A model generated the notes under the pieces. That model was not told where the DNA came from. It saw only the letters and a program-made list of their open reading frames with translations, and did no database searches. A stretch of DNA of 64,000 nucleotides from Cercozoa sp. M6MM (taxonomy: Eukaryota; Endomyxa: Ascetosporea): assembly GCA_040357565.1 (NCBI GenBank), contig JBDODJ010000025.1, one strand, 5' to 3'. Each line of letters starts with the position of its first letter. Position 1 is the first letter of the stretch. A program made the position numbers and the translations under genes. Below, in pieces: positions 37,851 to 48,722 of this stretch.

Positions 37851-40800
37851 ATGGTTGAGCAGAATGTCCGCGTTTACAGTGCGTCGAGCTTCTCAGCTGC
37901 TCCAGTTTTGTTTTTTTGCAGTTCTTTTGTGTGACTTGCAGTTCGGGAGCGGCCGCTTTCGGAGCAAGAAAAGCGCGAAAAGAGCGAACAAGTGACACAG
38001 ATCTCGGAATCCAAGAGGCAAATTCGCTTGCAAAACAAGGAGTTCGCGTTCGATCGCGTCTTTTCCGGAGAGGCCACACAGGAGCAAGTGTATGAAGAAA
38101 CACTGTACGAGCCTGTCGAGCGTGTACTGGAAGGCTACAATGCCACCATGTTTGCCTACGGGCAGACAGGTTCAGGAAAGACACACACAATGGTTGGATA
38201 CTTTGACTTCGACGACCCGTCGACTGAAGGTTTTTCAACTGCTTCTCTGCAGGTAGAGTAGTGTCCACAGAAACTGCCTGACGACTGAGTTGTGTAGATG
38301 AGTATGGACTCACTCCGAGAGCATTCCGTCAAATATTCGATCGAATGTAAACTAGGTTTTGTTGTCAGTTGCGCCGCTTTGATATCGATGCACCCGTGAT
38401 CCTGCGCAGTGCAACTGACTCAAAGCAGCGTCAGTGGTTGGTGGCAGCTTCGTATCTGGAGATCTACAACGACGAGATTCGAGACTTGCTGCAAGGACAG
38501 CAAAAAGAGTCACGCGCTGATGCAGCGAAAAAGAAGGCTAAAATCATAATACGCGAGTCGAAAGAGAAAGGCGTTTACGTCGAAGGACTCACACAGCGCA
38601 CGTGTCACTCCACTGCCGAAATGATGAAACTGATCCGAATGGGTTCCACTCGAAGAACAGTTGGTACAGTTGCAATGTTGTGTAAACAAACTTCGAAGAT
38701 ATTTGATGGCTTCAACAGCTTCAACTAAGATGAATGAGGCGTCGAGTCGCTCTCACGCTATCTTCATGGTGCGGGTCGAAAGTTCCGAAATTGTCGAGAT
38801 GGAAGACGGCTCTCAGCGACCTCGTGTGCGAAGTGGCAAGCTGGTACAGTATGCTCCGTCATTAGACCTTCTTATTACTGGTCAACTGAACTGACTGTAT
38901 GTTGTAGAACCTCGTTGATCTCGCCGGCAGCGAGCGGCAGTCGCGAACTGGAGCGAAAGGCAAGCGACTGAAAGAAGCAGCGCGAATTAACCTGTCACTG
39001 TCGGCTCTCGGTCTGTGCATCAGCACTCTTGCCGAAAAGAAGAGCCACAAGCGACATGTGCCGTTTCGACTGTCGAAACTGACGCGTATTCTGCAGGATT
39101 CACTTGGTGCGATGAACATCTTTCAGTACGTGCAATCTTCAAAGTGCAGCAACGAAAGTGTTTTTCAGGTGGCAACACAATGACAACAATGATCGGTTGC
39201 ATTTCGCCTGCTTCCGCGAATGCAGAAGAGAGCATCTCAACACTGCGCTACTGCCAAGTGTCCAAGAACATCAAATGTCAGCCCACCGTGAATCTGGATC
39301 CGAAAGACGCAATGATTTTGAAGCTCCAGTCGCAACTCGACTGCATGAAGCAGTTGCTTCTGCGTGCCAACAGTGGAGAATCAGTCAGCAACGAGCTTCA
39401 AAAACTTGGATTCTTGAATGCAAGCGCAGGCGAAGACAATCTCGTTGCAAGTGAGGATCTCGATAGCACAGGTACAGATACACACCTTAGCGAAGAGGTC
39501 GAACTTGAGATTCAACGCCGCACGGAGATTCTCAAGCAACAATACAGCGACGAAATAAAAGCGATGCATGTCGAAATGGAAGCTTTGAAAGCGCAAGTTC
39601 AAAAGCAGACTGAAAGCGAAGCTGAAGGGAAAAAAGCAGTCACATCGTCCGAAGATGAGCGAGTGAAGCAAAAACTGAGTGAGCTGGAACGTCAGCACGA
39701 AAAGGCAATGGCCACGCTGCTTGAAGAACTCACTTTGGCAAAACAAGTCTCAACGCAGCACTCGAAAGCAGAAGAAGAAGAAAATACATTGTCAGCAAGT
39801 GCGCAAAGCGAGGAGTCAAAGCAGCTTCTATCTCGCACAATCAACACTCTCGCAAGCAGCTTTCTCGTTGGCGAACATGTCGAACCTGAAAGCTCGAAAG
39901 AAGCTCGCGATCGTCTGTTCCACTCACAGCAGTTGGAATTAAAGAGAAGAGAAAACGAAGAAGAGCAAATGCAACTGCAAGCTAAAACTGAGGCTAAAAT
40001 TGAAGTCGATCGAGAAACTGAGTACAGCGACAGTTTTGTCGAAGACGACGAAGAAGCCAACTACGAACTGGACGCGAAACTACGCGACGAGTTGCTGGAC
40101 GAACTGCAGTCGATGAAGCGTGAGATGGAGTTCTACAAGCAAGTCTCGCTGCACAGTCTGGGCGTGCAAGGAGACGAAACTGTGCTCGAGAGGATACGTC
40201 GAAACGCGCGATATGACGACGATGCCTGCGTGTGGTATCTGCCGCCTGACTACCTCGCCGACTACCGACTGCATCAGTTGATCATCAAGAGTCATTCGAA
40301 TACTCACAGCTTGCTTGGTGTTGGCAGCTTGGCTGCCTTATCGTCACGTCGATCCGCACAGCCACGCCAGCATGTTGCCCCACTGTCCTCTGCAATCACG
40401 AGTCGTCGCAACTCTTCCGAAGCCGAAATTGAACTCGCAATTGTGGAACCGAAACCAAAGCGACGCAGCTCGAGACTGGAGCCACTCGCAGTCGATAAAA
40501 GCCGAAGACAGTCTGTCGAAGAAGCTATTAGATTGAATGAAACCGACTCAGAAAAAACAAATGCACTAGAAGAGATGTCGCAGTTTGAACAGGCGTTGGC
40601 GAAAGCGCCGTCACTCGTTTCTGGCCAAGTGTTCCACGCGACTCGGACCACTTTCGACGAGCAACAACAACAACAAGCAGAATCGAAAGAAGAAACAGAC
40701 CCACGCTGGCAGCAGTTCGAAGCGACACTCGCTAGAGCCAGTGCGCTGCCTGCGCGGGCGACGTTCAAGCCGCTCTCCACTCAGACTCCTGGCAGTACTA

Positions 40801-40898
40801 GTGCACTCAAGTGCAAAGACGAAAATCGGCAGCAGCGCAATCAGGAACAATTCGCCCCTCTCGGTGTCGATCTGTCGGCCTTGCCAGAGCTTCGATGA
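37851..40898 (+). CDS. N-terminal-motor kinesin-like protein
   Basis: Microtubule motor. Exon 1 (37851..37878) splices in phase to 37942, giving [16 protein letters not shown]. The motor domain runs to about 39290 with the P-loop [28 protein letters not shown], switch [12 protein letters not shown], switch II DLAGSER and [17 protein letters not shown]. It closes with [17 protein letters not shown] and [19 protein letters not shown]. After a neck ([20 protein letters not shown]) comes a long charged coiled coil (about 39450-40150). The tail is Ser/Thr-rich with KRRSSR-type sites (about 40330-40898). The motor insert with many Lys ([15 protein letters not shown]) and Cys in place of the usual neck residues make the subfamily uncertain. 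Kinesin-2-like features are present but weak. The gene lies 265 bases downstream of RPN3 on the same strand. Confidence 0.92.
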
Positions 40899-41254
40899 CA
40901 TCCCAGAGACTTTTGTCTATTCACTGAACTTTTTACTTTTTGCTTCACTGACGTCACGTAGTTTTAATGACTGACAGTCGAGTGAGTTGACTGGAATTGA
41001 AGTAAACTGACTGATGATGACTGAACTGTTGGCGGGGGGACAGAATTCTGCTTCCGAGTACTGCGTAGCATGCAGTTACCGTACCGCCCTCGAAGATAAC
41101 AGAGATTTCGAATTGCACTTCGTTTTTCTGATGCTGCTCGTCTTTCTCAAGATCGAGAAGGTCGTCTTCAATACCTTAGTTACTGGTTTCCATACCGTAA
41201 CATCTTAGCAGACTGAAATGACTAACAAACCGAACTATCGACTCGGACTCACCG
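40899..41254. other. intergenic between convergent genes
   Basis: About 356 bases between the kinesin and carrier stops. It contains repeated TGACTGA-type words (about 40960-41025). No gene is supported. Confidence 0.5.
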
Positions 41255-42150
41255 TCACTTGGTGGCGCCGACAGCGCACCAGCGTTTGAGGAGTTCGTAG
41301 CACGTGAGCATCACGGGCACCTGGATGCTCATCTGTGTGACGCGTGCCGACAGACCGCCTGTCAAGCACAACAGACACACATGAAGGGTATAGCCAGATA
41401 GGCAATGTGATAGGTAGAGAAAGAAGGCACGCGTGAAGCCTCGCCAGCCCTCGTTGGCGACAAGTTCGCGCACAGTGTCGCGAACAGAGACGTGGGCACG
41501 GTCGTCCACCTGGAGTCGCGCACGCACGACATCGACAGGGTTGGTAGCGATGGCACCAGTGACACCGGCCAGAGAGGCAGCAGACACGAGCACACCGACG
41601 TCGTTTTCGTGCTCGTCAGCAGCGCTGTCGCTGAGGTCGCTGCTGTTCCTGTTGCTATGATCATGAGGCTCGTCGATCACGCTGTGGATCAGCGATCGGT
41701 AGAGCGAGAAAGTGCCCCACACCTGCACACATTACAGACAGAGACAGTAATTATATCTACACATAAATTATATACATATATATATTACTTATATATATAT
41801 ATGTCTGTATTAAAGTCTAAAAAGATGGGTACAGTGGCACTGGTGGGCGCGTAGGTGCACAAAGACACAGCATAGCCTCTCCACAAGCCTCGCCAGCCGC
41901 ACTGCTGCACCACGTCGCGTGCTATCCTCAGCGACGACCTCTCTGGTCCACTACACTCCAAGTATATACAACATCCAAACACTCAAAGGTGACTTCAAGG
42001 CATAAGACACCTGTATCTATGCGCAGCACTCGGCGTGTTGTGTCCGGTTTCGATCATGCGTCGTTGCGACACAACGTCCAGTGGCACAATGAAGCACTGC
42101 GACACTGCACTGGCACTGGCGCCGGCCTATCCACACACATACATACATAT

Positions 42151-42185
<35 letters not shown>

Positions 42186-42827
42186 GATACAATACATACA
42201 AGAAACACCGATACACCAAGGAAAAAGCACCATGACAGCACCAGCAGACGATGTGAGAGCAGGCGCATCGTAAAGGTTGCTCAACGTTCGAGTGTATACC
42301 TGTCGTGTCATCTCGAGTGTTGTCACGTACTAAGCACACACACACACACACACACACACAGGCACAGTTAAAACAGGCCACAGTCAGTGTTTTTAGTCAA
42401 GATACAATCGGAGTGATGGCTGAAGAGCTGAGGTTCACAAATAAGCCCTTGTACAGGCCGCGAAAACCCTCATTCCGCAGCACAGTTCGAAAGCAGTGCC
42501 ACTGTGTCAACAAAGCACATCAGGGGCTACTAGAGAAATGCGCAAATTGCAAGATCATCTTACAGCATTCCGGTATTCGCCAGCATCACTAGTTTGGAGT
42601 CTTGTGCGCACCAGACTCTGCATCCAAACGTTTGAACTGACTGAAATATTTTTCTCATTTTAAAACGATACCAGCGGATAGAGAATCGTGCGCAAACCGA
42701 CAGTCGAAGCTGCAAGGAGATACTCAAGGTTAAAGGACACGAGATAGCACGCTCAGGTACCTGGCAATACGGTATAGAACTTTCGTTTGTCGAGCTGACT
42801 GTACTGCACGTCGCGGTACTCGGGCAT
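41255..42827 (-). CDS. SLC25A44: SLC25A44-like mitochondrial carrier
   Basis: Inner mitochondrial membrane carrier. The closest relatives by motif are SLC25A44 proteins, which in mammals import branched-chain amino acids. From the ATG at 42827 the reading is MPEYRDVQYSQLDKRKFY, then STVGLRTILYPLSLVRTRLQ (repeat 1), FRTVLRNEGFRGLYKGLF and YVTTLEMTRQ. Next come ASAVSQCFIVPLDVVSQRM (repeat 2), QCGWRGLWRGYAVSLCTYAP, VWGTFSLYRSLI and TGAIATNPVDVVRARLQ (repeat 3). The gene stops at 41255 after LLKRWCAVGATK. The D-K-R-K-F-Y start and the VPLDVVSQRM repeat are the family-specific signs. Repeat 2 has Q-R instead of K-x-R, as in that subfamily. Several introns contain AT or CA microsatellites. Exon borders are near but not all fixed. 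Confidence 0.86.
42130..42187. repeat. AT-rich microsatellite in a carrier intron
   Basis: Alternating CATACATA and TATATA units within the intron upstream of the repeat-2 exon. A second TA block lies at about 41765-41805 and a CA block at about 42330-42362, both in other introns of the same gene. Confidence 0.9.
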
Positions 42828-43166
42828 TTTCCTGCAAAACAAATAAAAATCGAGTCCGCGCGGGAATGCAATGCGCTGATCAGAATGTGAAAACGCGGAC
42901 GCTCTTTGAAAAGAAAACTAGCGCTACCAGACGCACGGAAACAAACTGTGTCACCCTCAACGCGTGCGGTTGCTCCAGCTGCGGGCCAGATCTTTCAAAA
43001 AAAGCCATGGCTACAGGACTGCAAAATTAAACCTGCGCACTGGGTACTGGGCAGGGAACACTGCTTAACAGCAAGTACGTGTGTGTACACACCTCATTCT
43101 GTGTATTGGTTGCAGTAGCGCGCTGTTTGACGGGATTGGATTCCGTGACTTCGTCTTGGTCGGGTG
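42828..43166. promoter_or_regulatory. shared 5' region of carrier and RPP30 genes
   Basis: 339 bases between divergent start codons. No exon was seen. Inferred bidirectional promoter by position. Confidence 0.45.
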
Positions 43167-44158
43167 ATGTACTTCGACCTGTGCGTTGCCGATGACGGCA
43201 ACCTGGCGACCCGTCGCGCCTTTGCTGAGATGGCAATCCGATGTACTATTTTTGCTGTCGCGTTTCTCGTGTCTGACCCAGTGAATTAAATATGTGTTTG
43301 AGCAGTGGGCTACGACGGCCTGGCATTTGAGACAGTTCTGACGGGCCGTTTGCAGAAGAATCACCGCAGCAACTTTGAAGCAGTGCAAGTGGAGGTGCCG
43401 AAAGAAAGTGATTTGGAGCTTCAGAGCGGTTTTCTTCGACTGAGCGATCGAAAGCGACGTTTGCGTCAGTTTTCGCGACTCACAGTGGTGCTTCGCGATG
43501 CAGCACAGGCGAGCTCGCTCTCGCAGGCCAAGCAAGCGATCGAAAGCTACGATCTCGTGGCCATGCAGCCAACTGATGAACGTACTTTTGTCCAGGCATG
43601 TCAGAACATCGATTGCGACGTGATCTCACTCGATATGGGCGCGAAACGTCTCTTCAAGCTGAAGTTTCGTGCCATCTCGGCTGCCTTGCAGCGTGGTGTG
43701 TACTTTGAAGTGAAACTCGCGCCTGCTCTCGACGAGCAAAACCGCGTTAACTTTGTTGCCAACGTTTCGACACTGCTGCGACTCACGAGAGGCAAGCAAC
43801 TCGTGTTCTCCTCGGGCGCGGATGCGCCGATCGCGATGCGGAGTCCTCATTCGGTAGTTCTTTTTCGCTTTGAGTGTTTTGCTGATCAAAGCTTCTGTGT
43901 GCTCAGTTGATGGCTCTGGCATCGCTGTTTGGCGCCAAGCGCAACCTCGCGCAAACTTGCGTGTCGGACACGTCGCACTCGCTGCTGGTGCGTGCCGCCT
44001 CCAGGAGGACGACCAAGCAGCTCTTTGATGCACGTCCTGCCTCGCACCAGACCGACGAGTGGAAGCGAGTGCCCTCCGCTGCCAAGCCGGAACACGAGCG
44101 GCCTGCCGCCGACGTGGAAGACGAGCCGCCTCAGAAGAAGCAGCGCACGTCCAAGTAG
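43167..44158 (+). CDS. RPP30: RNase P/MRP subunit p30 (RPP30/Rpp1)
   Basis: Protein subunit of nuclear RNase P and RNase MRP, needed for tRNA 5'-end and rRNA processing. Three exons, 43167..43242, 43306..43853 and 43907..44158, fit in phase and give 291 aa. The fold is the TIM-barrel-like p30 domain: MYFDLCVADDGN, FAEMAIRLGYDGLAFE, YDLVAMQPTDERTFVQACQN, IDCDVISLDMGAKRLFKLK and ALQRGVYFEVKLAPAL. It ends with LTRGKQLVFSSGADAPIAMR and RSPHSLMALASLFGAKRNLA. The C-terminal about 60 residues are charged and end in a nuclear-localisation-like KKQRTSK. The 3' UTR region contains a short element related to the LINE at 18.7-24.6 kb. Confidence 0.95.
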
Positions 44159-44198
44159 CGTGGTTAGTGAGTTAGTTTGGTCTAAGAAACCAACGGTG

Positions 44199-44338
44199 TG
44201 CACTAACCTTGAAGAAGGTAATCTGGGAACTTCACAAGCGATGGCCTACCCTAAGCAAGCGGTAGATTACCGTAAGGCCATTCGCTTGTGACCCACACCA
44301 GGCATGGTTCCTTAGTAGATTGAACTGACTAACTGACG
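44199..44338 (+). mobile_element. short copy related to the LINE 3' end (truncated LINE or SINE)
   Basis: About 140 bases just after RPP30 align with the last about 170 bases of the LINE (24487-24655). Shared blocks include TGCACYAACC, CTACCCTAAGC, the GGTAG hairpin partner, CTTGTGACCCAC, GGTTYCCTAG-like sequence and the terminal CTAACTGACG. It lacks any coding part. It could be a 5'-truncated, diverged LINE copy or a SINE that borrows the LINE tail. No clear flanking duplication was found. Confidence 0.82.
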
Positions 44339-44626
44339 TTATAAACTGCCGAGGTACTCGACAAGAACCTCGCCCGACAGTGTGCTAGCATCACATGCAT
44401 GGAGTGGCAAAGGGAAAGTCGATGATGGGAGCGTCATGGATGTGACCGACAAATATCATAAATACAGTTTTCAAAGCAAGGGGGGCAAGGCGGCAAGGCC
44501 CCTGGGGCTACAGTTGTCGAGACTATCGTATCAAGATGACCAAAGGAGGGAGGTGACTTCAGTTGTCGCGAATGTCGGTCCACGCAGTGCGCACCTGTCA
44601 CATATGTACATGTGATGTGTATTTAA
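44339..44626. other. intergenic between convergent genes
   Basis: About 290 bases between the LINE-like fragment and the EDR2_C gene's stop. No gene is supported. Confidence 0.5.
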
Positions 44627-45988
44627 TCAAAGGAGGGGGGGGCTGGCTACCTCCTCGGAGGAGCGACTGCGGTCGTCGGACAGGTCCTGCCAAGTCTCGA
44701 GCGACGGCGCCGAGTCAAAGTCGAGCTTGTGGAAGCGCACGCCGCCAAGCACACGCTCAGGTAGCTCGTCCTCCTCCTGGCCCTCGATGATGAAGACGAG
44801 GTCCATCGTCACGTAGGTCACGTAGCTGCGCACCATGTTGAGAATGCCCGTGGCGATCGTGCTGCTCGGCAGGTTGACCTCCCACTCCATGTCTGTCCAG
44901 TCATCCGTCCCAATTAATCACCAGTCATTTTAAAATATAGATCGGTGTGTGTGTGTGTGTGTGTGTGTGTGGTTACAGTTGAGTTCGTTGTCGACAAAGT
45001 ACTTCATGTCGACCTTGGTGCCCAGGATGGCCGGCCGACAGTTGTAGCCAATCGTCATCTTGACCGCCCACGGCGCATCCACCTGCACACGAAATCGAAA
45101 GTCGCATACAGCAAGGATGCAGAGAACAACACAAAGCGCAAAGCAAACAACAAACCAGCAGAGGCAGAATCTTGAGTCGCTTGTTTCGGTACTCGGCGTC
45201 ACCCTCCATGAAACGCTGCCAACATCGGTCAAAGGCCTCGTCATTGTCAGTGGACACGCATTCGCCTGCCAAGCAGCGAACCAAACATCAACCGGTTCAA
45301 TCGAAATAAAAACTAGTCAATCTGGAGAAACGCTGCGTACCGTTTTGCTCGGGCTTCACGGCAGCAAAGTAGCACACGAACGAGCCGTACGGCATCAAGA
45401 AGTTCACAACGAGGAAGAAGTGGTTCTTGCCCTCCTCGCGAGCACGTCGGACGAGCAAATGCTCCTTGCGCGAGATCGGCGACTAAAAAGTCAAATGCAC
45501 CAACAACACGCACCGGAAACCATCTCTTGATTGGTATACGGGAAACGCACACTGTAGGGTCCATCCGCGCGGAAGAGATCAACACCCACGCAGTGCAGGA
45601 TGGGTTCCTGCAGGAAAAGAGTGACATAAGGAATACAGGGAAGCCCACAGATCAGTTGAGTTACCTTTGACGGGTACTTGACCCTATCAGAAAGGTAGTC
45701 GGCGCCACGGACCTTAAATCTATCACCAGCTGCGACAAGGAGGATCAGGGTACCCAGATTAATGGTCGGGAGAGAAGGAAAACTTACGCGGCACAGAGTA
45801 TGCGTTGCTCTCGGTGTACTCCACGTCCACCTGAACAGACCAGAACGGGTACAATGTACAGCTGAAAGTGCATCAATTCAGAGAACACAACTGGACAATC
45901 GACAAAGGTCAAACTTTCATAAGTCGAAAAAGACAAAACATCGCACCTCGGGCAGCACGCCGTGGTACGCCGAGCCTGACTCCGACAT
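44627..45988 (-). CDS. EDR2_C (DUF1336) domain protein
   Basis: The domain is named after plant ENHANCED DISEASE RESISTANCE 2, where it forms the C-terminus of START/PH lipid-binding proteins. Its biochemical role is unsettled. Here the whole protein is little more than this domain. It starts at ATG 45988 (MSESGSAYHGVLPE), then GDRFKVRGADYLSDRVKYPS, PILHCVGVDLFRADGPYS, KNHFFLVVNFLMPYGSFVCY and RFMEGDAEYRNKRLKILPLL. It continues with APWAVKMTIGYNCRPAILG and KVDMKYFVDNELN, then VNLPSSTIATGILNMVRSY, TMDLVFIIEGQEEDELPERV and LGGVRFHKLDFDSAPS. The stop is at 44627 after an acidic tail. No PH or START domain precedes it, because the next upstream gene is divergent. Introns are short; one holds a (GT)n run near 44945. 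Confidence 0.88.
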
Positions 45989-46212
45989 TGTTCACCTAAA
46001 CGCCGGAATAATGGCCAGCACCGTGTTAGGCAGGGTCTCGCGAACACTCGCGCTCTGCGCGATCGGCTCATCATTTTCTGAGTCGAAAATGCTCTGACTG
46101 CCTGACGGGTTGTCTAGATCTGAAACGACAGTAAGGTTGTGCTGCCACAATATTAGTTGGGTGGAGGACCTTTACGCTGGTGCGACGGACGAAAAGAGCG
46201 GGGAAAAGCTGC
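45989..46212. promoter_or_regulatory. compact shared 5' region of EDR2_C and PNKP genes
   Basis: Only 224 bases separate the two divergent ATGs, the tightest divergent pair in the window apart from RPL19/OGFOD1. Confidence 0.5.
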
Positions 46213-48059
46213 ATGTCGAAAAAGCGTAACATGCCAGTCTCCGATGAGAACGAACGGCCGCCCCAACGCGCACGTACTGCCGATGCACAGGATGCCTCGG
46301 GTGTGTCTCGTTCTTTGTTTACACTGTCGCCTTCTGCACTGCTTCTCGAGTGCAGTGCCGAAACCATTGTTGCGGTGGCTGGACGACTGCGATGAAAGCA
46401 GCTTTGCCATTGGCATCGACGAGCAGCGTTTTGGGGAAACCGAAACAGGCACAGAGGAAGTGAAACTTGCGCTCTGTGACATGGACTGGACTCTTGTAAA
46501 ACCTGGTACCCTTACTTTCATGGCTGGGAGTTGCTTTATGCTCTGTGGCTCAGCGAGTGGCCGAAAATTCGCGATCAATGCCTCGGACTGGCAGTTTCTG
46601 GTGCCTGAAGTTCCTCAAGTACTCGGCAAGCTGCACAACGACGGGTTTCGTGTCGTTCTCATCACCAATCAAGCTGGGTACAACGTTGATATTATCATTT
46701 GTGCTGAGTCAGTTAAGATAAATTTCAAGTTGGTTCGCTTTTTGATTGATAGCGTGTCGAAGGGCAAGCGAACAGTGAGCGACGTGAAAAAGCAGATCGA
46801 CAGCGTGGCACGTGCCGTTCGCAAAACCTGTGCTTCCTTCACACTGGACGCCCTTGTCTCCTTTCGCAAGAACCGATGGCGGGTACGACTGCCCTTATAT
46901 AAGTTGTCTCCCTTTCTTCACATTCATATTGAGAATAGAAACCGCATCCTCACCTGGTGTTGCGGTACCTGAATCGAATCGGTGCGAAGCGCGTTCACCG
47001 CGACAGTTTTGTTTGCGGCGATGCCGCCGGCCGAGTCGCCTTGAATCGTACCATTGGGTTATTACCTTTGCACAAGTGAAAGTAAAAGTGAAAATGAAGC
47101 GAAACATGTTGTTTGCATCGCAGGCAAAGTGAAACGCGACTTTGGAGTCGGTGATCGCTGTCTGGCGCACAATCTCGGTCTGCGTTTCGTCGTGCCAGAG
47201 CAGCTTTTTTGCAAAGAAGTTGACACGCGTGAGTTCGACTGGCGCTGCTTCAACAGTGCCGAGTTCTTGGAGTCTTGCGGTCGGAGTGTTCCTCAACTGC
47301 ACGCGAACAACTGGCTTCGGCTCTACGCAAACGAAAGTGCGTGCGAAAATGAAAGTGAAAGCGAAAGTGAAAGTGAAAACGAAAGCGAAAGCGAAAGTGA
47401 AACCGACAGCGAAAAAAGAGAAATGGTGCTCATCGTGGCTGCACCTGCTTCTGGAAAGTCTTCGTTCGTGCGTCGTCGTTTTCCTGAGCACGTGCGTGCC
47501 AACAATGACGATCAAGGCACTTCCGAGTGCAAGAGAATCGTCAAGCAAGCACTCAGCGATGGTGCCAACATCGTTATTGACAACACAAATGGACGGTACT
47601 TTTGATTCAAGTAGAATGAATGTTGCTGTTTGAGAAACTGACTTGTGCAGAGCCAATGCTCGCAAGTACTGGATCCAGCTCGCGAAAAAGCACGGCTACA
47701 CGGTGCGATGCGTGTGGATCACGACTTCTAAGCCACTGTCAATGCATCTCACTTTGCTTCGAGAGTCCAGTACATTGTTGCTTCACTGTAGTCCAACCCC
47801 ATACTGTGTGTTTGCCTGTGCAGTGGGCTTGCGCAATAGATTGCCTCCCGTTGCGTTGCACTCGTACCACAAGTACTTTGACGAGCCGTCTTTGGGTACA
47901 GTGGTTCTCCTTTCATCTTGGTGTCCACTCACACGCCAGGATACGTATACTTGTGCAGAGGAAGGCTTCCACAGCTTGCAGAAACTTAATTTTGCGCCAC
48001 ATTTCTCTGACGCTGACGCTGTACAGAAACACTTATTCGCTTGCCGCTTCGTCGAGTAA
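46213..48059 (+). CDS. PNKP: bifunctional polynucleotide phosphatase/kinase
   Basis: DNA-end repair enzyme that removes 3'-phosphates and phosphorylates 5'-OH ends. It starts at ATG 46213 with a basic, NLS-like N-terminus (MSKKRNMPVSDEN). The HAD phosphatase domain begins PKPLLRWLDDCDESSFAIG, then the nucleophile motif LALCDMDWTLVKP (46466-46504). It continues through DWQFLVPEVPQVLGKLHNDG, VVLITNQAGVSKGKR and DSFVCGDAAGR. The kinase domain has the P-loop VAAPASGKSSFVRRRFPEH (about 47434-47490), GANIVIDNTN and YTVRCVWITTSKPLSMH. It ends HLFACRFVE. There is no FHA domain, as in fungal and many protist enzymes. Oddities: the canonical D-x-D-G-T nucleophile motif reads D-M-D-W-T, and an acidic Glu-Ser repeat (about 47340-47420) is inserted between the domains. 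Confidence 0.93.
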
Positions 48060-48722
48060 GGGAGAGTGCACCTTGTGTTATTACAGTACTGTAGTTTGCT
48101 GCTGGTAAAAACGACCACAACACAGTCCCCTGCTGGCTCGCGAGTGCCGAAATGGACGGAGTTTGAGCCCATGCACCTGGCACCGTTGCCCTCGTAACGA
48201 CATCCCCTCAGCGTGTTCACAGAGGTCCTGCAACTCGCATTTCATAGGTAATAGCAGTATGTGTGCCTGAAATTCTTGGGGCCTGGTGGCAGAGAAAATT
48301 GGATCTCCCCCTGCCGGCTGCAGTGTGCACAGTGTGCCCCAGGGTGTTGTGAACTAATTACACACACTTTTGCCTAGTCTAGGCGCAGCTGAGTTAATGG
48401 CTACCCTTTTGTGTTCTGATCGCTTGATTTTCGGTGGTTTTGCTGGATGGGTTGTTGCGGCGGTGAATTCTCCCGTCTGGCTGATCTGTTGACGGGTGAT
48501 AACTTGGTATGTTAGCAGCTCCGTTGAAGGGTGGGTGCGAGGACGTCGAAACGAAGCGGGGCAAAAAAAGGCGAAAGCGACGTGTTTGTGTTTGGTTCCT
48601 TTTTGGTGTGTTTGGCTGTGCCTTCGAGAGACGGTGACACAGGTAGTCTTGTCTGTGTTGCTTTACTGAGAAAGTAGGGGGAAGTAAAGGTTGCTGCAAG
48701 GTGCAAGGTACTGTTGTGTAGG
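48060..48722. other. intergenic, PNKP 3' end to G-alpha start
   Basis: About 660 bases. The sequence nearest 48723 is presumably the G-alpha promoter and 5' UTR (T-rich, TTTGTGTTTGG-type words near 48590). No coding exon with plausible splice sites was found. Confidence 0.5.
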
